From positions 1-21,592 of IMG/VR virus record IMGVR_UViG_3300042924_000288: DNA of 21,592 nucleotides. One strand, 5' to 3'. The notes below the pieces were generated by a model. The model was given only the letters and a program-made list of their open reading frames with translations, ran no database searches and had not been told where the DNA came from. Of the stretch, positions 7,566 to 14,110 are shown piece by piece. The stretch's first letter is position 1. Every line of letters starts with the position of its first letter. Source of the stretch: a virus. A program made the position numbers and the translations under genes.

Positions 7566-7795
7566 AGAAAGACCCACAGCAATCGCTGAAGGACTGGACA
7601 GCCCAGAAGTGGAGAACCTCTGATGGTAAAGCCAGTAAAGGTAAGAAGCGTTACCTACCAGATGCAGCTTGGGATGCTCTGTCACCTGCAGAGAAAGCAG
7701 CAACTAACAAGGCTAAGGCACAGGGCAACAAGGCTGGCAAGCAGTTTGTAAAGCAACCTAAGAAGATAGCTAAGAAGACAGCGGGGTACAGATGA
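7562..7795 (+). CDS. 77-residue basic phage protein
   Basis: Contains SLKDWTAQKWRTSDGK, RYLPDAAWDALSPAEKAATN and GKQFVKQPKKIAKKTAGYR. The WT-x-QKWRT opening and the KQFVKQPKKIAKKT end are recurrent in small basic proteins of T4-like and podophages. The protein is highly basic and has no membrane span. It is translationally coupled by ATGA overlaps to the genes on both sides. The QPKKIAKK tail is typical of proteins that bind nucleic acid or acidic partners; its actual role is unknown. Confidence 0.7.
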   Translation: MKKDPQQSLKDWTAQKWRTSDGKASKGKKRYLPDAAWDALSPAEKAATNKAKAQGNKAGKQFVKQPKKIAKKTAGYR

Positions 7796-8070
7796 AAGAC
7801 TCAAGACTAACTAGGGCTGGCGTAGCAGGCTACAATAAGCCAAAGCGCACACCTAGCCACCCAACCAAGTCTCATGTGGTAGTAGCCAAGGAAGGCGATC
7901 AGGTTAAGACTATCAGGTTTGGACAACAAGGAGTCTCAGGTTCTCCTAAGAAGGCTGGAGAGTCAGAGTCATACCGTAAGCGCCGTGAGTCTTTTAAGTC
8001 TAGACACGCCCAGAATATAGCCAAAGGTAAGATGTCTGCTGCATATTGGGCAGATAAAGTTAAATGGTAG
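7792..8070 (+). CDS. 92-residue basic phage protein
   Basis: Contains SHVVVAKEGDQVKTIRFGQQ, then SYRKRRESFKSRHAQNIAKG, then MSAAYWADKVKW. The order RFGQQG, then R-K-R-R-x-S-F-K-x-R-H, then S-x-x-Y-W is a known arrangement in small phage proteins of unknown function. It resembles, at the level of layout, DUF6321-type proteins, where the His or Cys could bind metal; only one His (in SRHAQ) is present in that part here. It overlaps the previous gene by ATGA. The last gene of the basic cassette, it ends at TAG 8068-8070, directly before the -35 hexamer of the next promoter. Confidence 0.68.
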   Translation: MKDSRLTRAGVAGYNKPKRTPSHPTKSHVVVAKEGDQVKTIRFGQQGVSGSPKKAGESESYRKRRESFKSRHAQNIAKGKMSAAYWADKVKW

Positions 8071-8099
8071 TTGACAACTACTAATTTCTATGGTATAAT
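8071..8099 (+). promoter_or_regulatory. Perfect consensus sigma70 promoter
   Basis: TTGACA (8071-8076), a 17-base spacer (8077-8093) and TATAAT (8094-8099) match the sigma70 consensus at all 12 positions. The bases TGG just before TATAAT add an extended -10 (TGn). Transcription would start about seven bases after the -10, at or next to the A of the ATG at 8106, so the mRNA of the adaptor gene would have essentially no leader. It opens the tail/ejection block. It is the best promoter match I noticed in the window. Confidence 0.85.
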
Positions 8100-8105
8100 A
8101 CTACT

Positions 8106-8753
8106 ATGACTTATTTACAATTAATTAATGATGTGCTAGTCCGTCTACGTGAGAACGAGGTAGGCACTGTGTCACAGACAGCTTACGCTAAAATGATTGG
8201 TAAGTTTGTCAACGACATTAAGCGTGAGGTAGAAGACGCTTATGACTGGAATGCCTTGACAGATACCTTGACTGCTGCAACTACAGCTAATTTGTTTAAC
8301 TACGTCCTTACTGGCTCTGGGGTACGGTTTCGTGTCCTAAACGTAATTAACGATACTAGCGACTGGTTTATGGAGGTAGCTCCTAGAGCCTACTTTGACC
8401 AGCAATTCTTGATTAATAATGCTCAGGCAGGTCAGCCTTTGTACTATAACTTTAATGGCGTAGACTCCAATGGGGATACTCAGGTAGATATATTTCCTAA
8501 ACCTGATGGAGTTTATAATCTACGATTTAATATTATCAAACCTCAGGCTGCTCTGTCTTTGGCTACAGACATAATTAAGGTTCCTTCGGAGCCTGTAATC
8601 TTTGGTGCTTATGCTAAAGCCTTAGCAGAGCGTGGCGAAGACATGGGACAGAATAGCTCAGAAGCTTATGCTTTATATAAGAAATCCTTAGCTGATCATG
8701 TAGCTATTGAGTCTAGTCATTATCCTGATGAATCTATCTGGAATTTAACATAA
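8106..8753 (+). CDS. Head-tail adaptor (T7 gp11/P22 gp4-like)
   Basis: A 215-residue protein starting MTYLQLINDVLVRLRENEV, the usual N-terminus of podophage adaptors, followed by a helical section to about 50 (DIKREVEDAYDWNAL), then beta-rich segments (FRVLNVINDT, LYYNFNGVDSNGDTQVDIFP, YNLRFNIIKP) and C-terminal helices (AYAKALAERGEDMGQNSSEA). This helix-beta-helix layout and the length fit tail tubular protein A. It would form the ring between portal and nozzle. No Shine-Dalgarno site precedes the ATG, and the promoter -10 ends only six bases before it. Translation is probably leaderless. The conserved first residues argue against a downstream start. The nozzle gene follows without a gap. 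Confidence 0.78.
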   Translation: MTYLQLINDVLVRLRENEVGTVSQTAYAKMIGKFVNDIKREVEDAYDWNALTDTLTAATTANLFNYVLTGSGVRFRVLNVINDTSDWFMEVAPRAYFDQQFLINNAQAGQPLYYNFNGVDSNGDTQVDIFPKPDGVYNLRFNIIKPQAALSLATDIIKVPSEPVIFGAYAKALAERGEDMGQNSSEAYALYKKSLADHVAIESSHYPDESIWNLT

Positions 8754-10361
8754 GTGGCAAAACCTCTTAAAGCAGTATCGGTAGCAGCTCCGGGTTTTTA
8801 TGGTCTTAATACCCAAGAGTCTGGTGTTACATTACCACCTAACTTTGCCTATGAAGCTACTAACTGCGTCATAGATAAGTTCGGGCGTATTGGCGCACGT
8901 AAGGGCTGGACTAAAGTTAATGCTTCTACTAACGTAGACTTAGGTACTAATAAGATTCAGACGCTGTATGAGATTGTAAAAGAAGATGGTAACGTAGTTA
9001 TTTCTGGCGGTAACAATAAGTTATTTACTGGCAGAAGCACATTGACTACAGCTACTGTCCGTGATGCTACAGACTCAGCAGATTTAACTTATACAATTAC
9101 TGATAACCATTGGCAAATAGCGGCTCTGCCATATGATGCTGGTCTTAACGCTTCTTCTCATGCTTACTTAGTTCAAGGTAGCCATCCTACTTTAATTTAT
9201 CATAAGCTGGGAGCTACTGGTCACGCACATACTGGCTCTTATGGATTTCAAAGATTAGCAGATATTGGCACACTGCCTACTGGCTTTAGTGCTAGCACCT
9301 TCACGCCCAACTGTGCATTAGCTGCTTATGGTAGGGTATGGTATGCAGATATTACTGGTGACAAGCAAACTGTTTACTTTAGTGATTTGCTTAACGGAGA
9401 CAACCTAAGCACTGGCTCAGCTGGTAGCTTAAACATTGCTACAGTAGTTCCTAATAATGACCCAATCGTAGCACTAGCAGCTCATAATAACTTTCTTATT
9501 ATTTTCTGTAAGCGTAATGTTGTATTGTATTCAGGTGCTGATGATCCTGCAACACTATCGTTGTCAGATATAATTAAAGGTATTGGATGTATTGCTAGAG
9601 ATTCTGTACAGAACACTGGTACAGATATTATCTTTTTGTCTGACACAGGTGTTCGTAGTTTGCTTCGTGTTATCCAAGAGAAGTCTTTACCGTTTAGAGA
9701 CCTATCTAAGAATGTACGTGATGACTTGATGGGATATGTTAACTCAGAGACAGCTAAGCTTATTAAGAGTGCTTACTCTCCTAATGATGCTTTCTATGTT
9801 TTGTCTCTACCAACTAGTGGGTTAACATATGTCTTTGATATGCGTACTTCTCTAGAGGATGGTTCAGCTAGGGTAACTACTTGGAATAATATTAGTCCTA
9901 ACGCTTTATGTGTTACTGAAGCTAGAGAGTTACTTATAGGCAAGCTAGGATATATTGGTAAGTACGGTGGGTATGCTGATGATACCGCTGTCTACCGTAT
10001 GGTGTATTACACTAGCTTCTTTGATTTTAGTGAGCCTACACTAGAGAAGATTCTAAAGAAGATTAATATTGTAGTCTTTGGTGGAGCATCGCAGAGCTTT
10101 GTGACTAAATGGGGTTATGATTACGGTGGTTTAAATTATAACCAGACTCTAAGCTTGTTAAACTCCACAGTAGCTCAGTATGGTATTTCAGAGTATAACA
10201 CCACTGCTGAGTATGCTGGCTCAGAGGATATTAATTCTTTGGTAGCTAATGGATTAGGATATGGCAAGGTATTACAACTAGGATTTGAAGTAGATATTCA
10301 GAACAGTTCTATGTCTATTCAAAAGTTTGAAGTATTTGTTAAATCTGGAAGGACGATATAA
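8754..10361 (+). CDS. Tail nozzle-like protein (tail tubular B/gp10)
   Basis: A 535-residue beta-rich protein. The N-terminus (APGFYGLNTQESGVTLPPNF, then NCVIDKFGRIGARKGWTKVN) is the common opening of podophage proteins that form the tail tube or hub under the adaptor. The central part (about 200-330) contains propeller-like strands such as VVPNNDPIVALAAHNNFLII and TDIIFLSDTGVRSLLRV. The start is GTG at 8754, immediately after the adaptor's TAA. It is shorter than T7 gp12 (about 790) and near P22 gp10 (about 470). The gene order adaptor then nozzle is conserved in T7- and P22-like phages and supports the call. The stop overlaps the next ATG (TAATG). Confidence 0.72.
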   Translation: MAKPLKAVSVAAPGFYGLNTQESGVTLPPNFAYEATNCVIDKFGRIGARKGWTKVNASTNVDLGTNKIQTLYEIVKEDGNVVISGGNNKLFTGRSTLTTATVRDATDSADLTYTITDNHWQIAALPYDAGLNASSHAYLVQGSHPTLIYHKLGATGHAHTGSYGFQRLADIGTLPTGFSASTFTPNCALAAYGRVWYADITGDKQTVYFSDLLNGDNLSTGSAGSLNIATVVPNNDPIVALAAHNNFLIIFCKRNVVLYSGADDPATLSLSDIIKGIGCIARDSVQNTGTDIIFLSDTGVRSLLRVIQEKSLPFRDLSKNVRDDLMGYVNSETAKLIKSAYSPNDAFYVLSLPTSGLTYVFDMRTSLEDGSARVTTWNNISPNALCVTEARELLIGKLGYIGKYGGYADDTAVYRMVYYTSFFDFSEPTLEKILKKINIVVFGGASQSFVTKWGYDYGGLNYNQTLSLLNSTVAQYGISEYNTTAEYAGSEDINSLVANGLGYGKVLQLGFEVDIQNSSMSIQKFEVFVKSGRTI

Positions 10362-10576
10362 TGTCTAACTATACGAAGACTACCGACTTCGCAGCTAAAG
10401 ACTCTTTAGCTTCAGGTAACCCATCGAAGATTGTTAAAGGCGCAGAGATTAATACTGAGTACGATAACATTCAAACTGCTGTTAATAGTAAACTAGACGC
10501 TACTATTGCTGCTCTAAACACTTTGTTAACTGGTAATACTATCACTGACGGGACGATTAGTGGCGGTACATATTGA
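10361..10576 (+). CDS. Short fibre-associated protein, 71 aa
   Basis: Contains MSNYTKTTDFAAKDSLASGN, then KIVKGAEINTEYDNIQTAV. This segment is widely seen at the N-terminus of much longer phage fibre proteins, where it is followed by shaft repeats. Here it stops after a short helix and the tail [10 protein letters not shown]. Those last residues match the end of the collagen-like protein at 2185-3252. The protein may be a minimal attachment or adaptor unit, or a truncated fibre whose distal part has been lost. It overlaps the nozzle stop (TAATG) and, by 17 bases, the next gene. The domain is recognisable; the function is inferred. Confidence 0.66.
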   Translation: MSNYTKTTDFAAKDSLASGNPSKIVKGAEINTEYDNIQTAVNSKLDATIAALNTLLTGNTITDGTISGGTY

Positions 10577-10871
10577 TCCAGATGACAAGAAAGTTCCAGT
10601 CTGCGTTAGAGATAATTACATCATCTACATAGAAAGAGTTGGATTAGCTAACTGGATGCACGCAGATGTTATTAAGTGGACACCAGAAATATTTAGGCAG
10701 TTTGACAGGGACTTAGATTTAATATTTGAAATGCATGGTGGTCCGATGTTCATCATGATAAATAAAGAGAATAAGAAGTTGCAGAAGTTTGGTAAGATGT
10801 TTAGCTTCTGGCCTTATAAAGAAGTACAATGCTACGATGGTATTACGAGACTTGCATTTAGGAGAATGTAA
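10560..10871 (+). CDS. GNAT-like small phage protein
   Basis: A 103-residue protein. The segment DVIKWTPEIFRQFDRDLD is followed by GGPMFIMINKENKKLQKFGK and FSFWPYKEVQCYDGITRLAF, which is the pattern of the C-terminal half of small acetyltransferase-like (GNAT) proteins of T7-type phages. The usual acetyl-CoA loop Q/R-x-x-G-x-G/A is not clearly seen, so catalysis is doubtful. The only plausible start is GTG at 10560, inside the end of the previous gene; the first in-frame ATG is 33 codons later. In T7 a similar protein (gp13) is needed for virion morphogenesis. The stop overlaps the next ATG. It could simply be a conserved hypothetical protein. Confidence 0.5.
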   Translation: MAVHIDPDDKKVPVCVRDNYIIYIERVGLANWMHADVIKWTPEIFRQFDRDLDLIFEMHGGPMFIMINKENKKLQKFGKMFSFWPYKEVQCYDGITRLAFRRM

Positions 10872-11749
10872 TGGGTGACATAATTAACGCAGTATCAGAC
10901 GTATTTGGATTTGGTCCTGCGTCTAAAGCTGCTGAAGCACAAACTGACGCTGCAGGTATTGCTGCTGCAGGCTCAAAAGAAGCTGCACAGATTGCTGCTG
11001 AGGCTGCAAAGTTTAGACCATATAATGTTCGTACAGCGTTAGGCGGTGTAACCTTTGGAGATCAATCATTAAACATTGATTATGACCCAGCGCTAGCTGC
11101 GTATCGTAGCCAACTGTTCAGAGCTGCAGGAGCTGCGCTGCCTCAAGATATCCCAGCTGCTGAAGAGCAAGAGTATCAAAGACTGCGCTCTGCTGCTGCA
11201 CCGGGAGTGTCTCAGCAATACTCTCAGCTTGGCACTAATCTCTTTCGTACTGGTAGACAGGGTCTTGATATCTATGGTGCAAACCCTGAGCTACGTGCAT
11301 TCCAACAAGCACAGATTGACAAAGAGACACAGCTCAGAGAGCAGGCTAAAGCTAACGTAGCTGGAAGGATTGCCCAGTCTACAGGTCTGTTTACCTCTGG
11401 TCTTGGTGTCGAGCAGGCATTACTGCAACCTGTTGAAATGGGCGCACAGCTTGGTGGACGTGCCGCTGCTGCTGGTGCAACTGCTGGTGGTTACTTACTT
11501 AAAGGCGGTATGGAAGCTGCCTCTGCACAGGCTGCAGGCGCTCGTCAGGCTGGTCTAATCTCTGCTCAGTCTCAGCAGAACTTGTTCGGTGCTCTTCCTT
11601 CTTATAGAGAGCTAACAACCCAGCAACCTAATACTCCATATGGCACACCGTTACAGAACTTATACTACACTGGTTCTTTTGCCGGTAATCCAAATGTATA
11701 TGGGGAAAGAGCTGGAGCAGACTTTACGGCTATGAATGTTTACGGTTAA
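10871..11749 (+). CDS. Internal virion (ejection) protein, gp14-like
   Basis: A 292-residue Ala/Gln/Gly-rich protein. It begins MGDIINAVSDVFGFG, a short amphipathic segment, followed by Ala-rich helix (about 15-45). A middle section has YDPALAAYRSQLFRAAGAAL and Gln-rich helices (about 95-160). A Gly/Ala-rich stretch (about 180-230) could associate with membrane. This composition and its place between the nozzle and the large internal protein match the small ejection proteins of T7-like phages (gp14 type), which form a pore in the outer membrane. It has no catalytic motif. TAATG overlap with the upstream gene and AAGGAG before the next ATG indicate one operon. Confidence 0.66.
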   Translation: MGDIINAVSDVFGFGPASKAAEAQTDAAGIAAAGSKEAAQIAAEAAKFRPYNVRTALGGVTFGDQSLNIDYDPALAAYRSQLFRAAGAALPQDIPAAEEQEYQRLRSAAAPGVSQQYSQLGTNLFRTGRQGLDIYGANPELRAFQQAQIDKETQLREQAKANVAGRIAQSTGLFTSGLGVEQALLQPVEMGAQLGGRAAAAGATAGGYLLKGGMEAASAQAAGARQAGLISAQSQQNLFGALPSYRELTTQQPNTPYGTPLQNLYYTGSFAGNPNVYGERAGADFTAMNVYG

Positions 11750-11759
11750 GGAGTAAGGA

Positions 11760-12539
11760 ATGGCAACCCCACAACAATCTTTATTAGGTATATTCCAAAG
11801 CCCTGCTCAGGTAGAACAGGCACAACAGCAACGATTGTTTGAGCAGGCTCGTCAGTCTGCTATGATGACACCTGAGCAACAAGGTGCATTCATTGCTGCT
11901 AGGTCTGGTCAGATGACTGGGCGCTTGTTATCTGACATTGCTGGCTATGAAGACCCAGCTCTAAAGAAAGCACGAGACCTACAAGGTATTGCTAACGAAG
12001 TTAAAGCATCGATGTCTGCAGAAGACCAGAAAGATCCTGCCAAGGTATACGCTGCTATGGCTAAGCGTGCTAGCGAGATGGGCTACACTCAAGAAGCTAT
12101 GATGTTAGCTGACGAGGCTACTAGACGAAGCCTTGAAGAGCGTAAGATGTCTATCAGTGAGCGTGCTGTTAAAGTACAAGAAGAGCAAGTTCAGGTTTCT
12201 AAAGATAAACTTAAAGCAGAACTTGAGGACACAGCTCGTAAGAACAAGTTTACTGACGCACAGATTCGTGAGATTGAAGCTCGTATTGGTAACTTGAATG
12301 CTGATAAGTACAGCTTCCAGACTGTCAAGGATGCTCTGGGTAATATCACAGAGATTATTGCAATCAATAAGACTAACCCATCTGATGTTAAGAACATTAA
12401 GGTAGCTGGAGGAACAGCTCCATCTGCTCTAGACCCAGCCGCTGCAGCAAGAGCTGAGCTAGAGAAACGAAACAAAGGTAAGAAAGCCCCAGCTAGCACA
12501 CCTTCTGCACCAGAGCCTGAGCTGGGAGTTTCTCCCTAA
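11760..12539 (+). CDS. Internal virion protein, coiled-coil (gp15-like)
   Basis: A 259-residue, strongly helical protein. Residues about 10-110 are Gln/Ala-rich helices (QVEQAQQQRLFEQARQSAMM, SEMGYTQEAMMLADEA). Residues about 120-185 form a long charged coiled coil (SISERAVKVQEEQVQVSKD and so on). A short ordered segment (YSFQTVKDALGNITEIIAIN) precedes an unstructured Pro/Ala/Lys tail. AAGGAG at 11748-11753 lies six bases before the ATG. It sits between two other internal proteins, so it is probably the second ejection protein, part of the DNA-translocating tube. The TAATG at its end couples it to the large internal protein. Confidence 0.62.
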   Translation: MATPQQSLLGIFQSPAQVEQAQQQRLFEQARQSAMMTPEQQGAFIAARSGQMTGRLLSDIAGYEDPALKKARDLQGIANEVKASMSAEDQKDPAKVYAAMAKRASEMGYTQEAMMLADEATRRSLEERKMSISERAVKVQEEQVQVSKDKLKAELEDTARKNKFTDAQIREIEARIGNLNADKYSFQTVKDALGNITEIIAINKTNPSDVKNIKVAGGTAPSALDPAAAARAELEKRNKGKKAPASTPSAPEPELGVSP

Positions 12540-14110
12540 TGGCTAAGGTTAATTGGAGTTCCTTATCTACCTCTGACCTAGAAGCTATTGCAAACAACCA
12601 GTGGGAAACTGTATCAGAAGCTGGTCTAAGACTTGTAGCTGATGAAGAGTATGGTACTGGAGAGACTTTAGCAAGAGGCTTCGAGCGTGGAGTAACTTCT
12701 ACTCTGCGTGGTTTGTCACAACTATTTGGCAACGACTTAGACTTTTACAATCGTGCCTTTGGTTATCAGACAGACCTAGAGAAAGAGCAAGAGTTTCGTA
12801 CCATGATGGACACCAACACTGGTGCTGCTATCACTGGTGTCTTGGCTGGTTCTATTGCTGACCCAACTAACTTAATCCCTATTGGTAGAGCTAAGACCGT
12901 TGGTCAGTTTGTCAAGCAAGGTGCTTTAGTTGGTGGCGCGGCTGGTGTATTAGAGCCTACCTATGAGGGCGAGTTTGATGACTCAAGGCTTACTAACATT
13001 GCTGTTGGTGTTGGCTTAGGAGCTGGTATCGGTGGCGCTATAGGTAAGTTTGTCAACAAAGCCGAAGCAGCTAAGACAGCTCAGGTTGAAGGTGGTGGTC
13101 CTATAGTAAGGACTGCAGAAGAAGCAGCAGAGGCTACTGAAGAAGCAGCTGCCCCGGTTATCAATCAACAACAGTTTACTAACTTACTTGATATCCAACG
13201 TAGGATAGAAGTAGGTGACTTAGTAACACCAGCAGAGCAGAGATTCCTTAGAGACTTTGAAGACCAGTTACCTCCACTAACTGACGATGCTGTTCGTGCA
13301 TTTGAGATACAGTCTCGTATCAACGAAGGCTCTCTGATCACTCAATCAGAACAGCGTTTCCTGTCTGACTTCAATAAACTTGAGAAACCAATCTTCCAAG
13401 TTCCTCCTAGTACAACTAAGTTTGTAAGCAAAGAAGAAGCTGTAGACACGCCAATCAATAAAGCTTTTATAGAAGGCGGTAATCAAGTATCAGTTCAGAA
13501 AGCTATGTCAGAAGTAGAACAAGTAGCTAATAAGACTGGTGACTATAGAGACTTCTTTGAAACTTCTGGTACTCGTATTGCTTCTATTACTCCTACTCAG
13601 TTTGCTAGGATGATTGACCACTCTAATCCTTATCGTAATAGTAATATTAATATTCTTGCTTCTAAGGCTGCAGCAGATGCTGATATTCTATCGCAGATTC
13701 AAGGCGCTCTAGCTGGTAGGTTCAAGTATGAAAAGCAAACTGGAAAGACATGGTCTGAAACATATGAAGAAAAATTAGTACCTGAAGACATTGCTGTTGA
13801 GGCTGTGATTAATAAAAAAATTCAAGAGATTCTACCTCCAGAAGTAATGGTTCAAGTTATCAAAGCTACTCGCTCAGCTATCGAAGACTTACGTAATGCT
13901 CGTGAGTTAGCTCGTATTGCTAGAGAGCGTGGTAGTGACGAAGGATATGCAGTGCTTCAGGCTATGATGACTAAAGCCTCTGGGTTACTTGCAGCAGTAG
14001 AAGGAAACGCTAGTAACTTAGGCAGAGCTTTGAACTTTCAGAAAGCATTGCAGAAGGTAATTAAAGAAAACGGAAACATTGCTCCGTTCTTGGGCGGGAG
14101 ATCCTGTTGA
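12539..14110 (+). CDS. Large internal protein, N-terminal half (gp16-like)
   Basis: A 523-residue protein. Residues 95-170 contain hydrophobic glycine-rich stretches (VLAGSIADPTNLIPIG, ALVGGAAGVLEP, NIAVGVGLGAGIGGAIG) typical of phage ejection proteins that enter membranes. An Ala/Glu linker (about 185-210) precedes two repeats (217-243 and 255-281) sharing IQ-x-RI-x2-G-x-L-x-T/V-x2-EQRFL-x-DF. The C-terminal half is helical and ends GNIAPFLGGRSC. There is no lytic transglycosylase triad. The TGA at 14108-14110 overlaps the TTG start of the next ORF. The two ORFs together (1140 residues) approach the length of single-chain gp16-type proteins, so this is likely the N-terminal half of a split protein. 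Confidence 0.68.
   Translation: MAKVNWSSLSTSDLEAIANNQWETVSEAGLRLVADEEYGTGETLARGFERGVTSTLRGLSQLFGNDLDFYNRAFGYQTDLEKEQEFRTMMDTNTGAAITGVLAGSIADPTNLIPIGRAKTVGQFVKQGALVGGAAGVLEPTYEGEFDDSRLTNIAVGVGLGAGIGGAIGKFVNKAEAAKTAQVEGGGPIVRTAEEAAEATEEAAAPVINQQQFTNLLDIQRRIEVGDLVTPAEQRFLRDFEDQLPPLTDDAVRAFEIQSRINEGSLITQSEQRFLSDFNKLEKPIFQVPPSTTKFVSKEEAVDTPINKAFIEGGNQVSVQKAMSEVEQVANKTGDYRDFFETSGTRIASITPTQFARMIDHSNPYRNSNINILASKAAADADILSQIQGALAGRFKYEKQTGKTWSETYEEKLVPEDIAVEAVINKKIQEILPPEVMVQVIKATRSAIEDLRNARELARIARERGSDEGYAVLQAMMTKASGLLAAVEGNASNLGRALNFQKALQKVIKENGNIAPFLGGRSC
14096..14100 (+). promoter_or_regulatory. Shine-Dalgarno site deciding a TTG start
   Basis: GGGAG at 14096-14100 lies six bases before TTG at 14107 and within the last codons of the upstream gene. 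It makes re-initiation at TTG plausible and argues that the split of the large internal protein is functional and not simply a disrupted gene. Confidence 0.55.

Noticed and set aside
10355-10360. TATAAT directly before the 71-residue gene
   Set aside because: The region 17 bases upstream does not resemble TTGACA, and the bases are explained by the end of the nozzle gene plus the TAATG overlap.
14063-14110. Canonical -1 slippery heptamer at the end of the 523-residue gene
   Set aside because: No X XXY YYZ sequence in the correct frame was found, so programmed frameshifting was not called; it is kept only as one option for the split.
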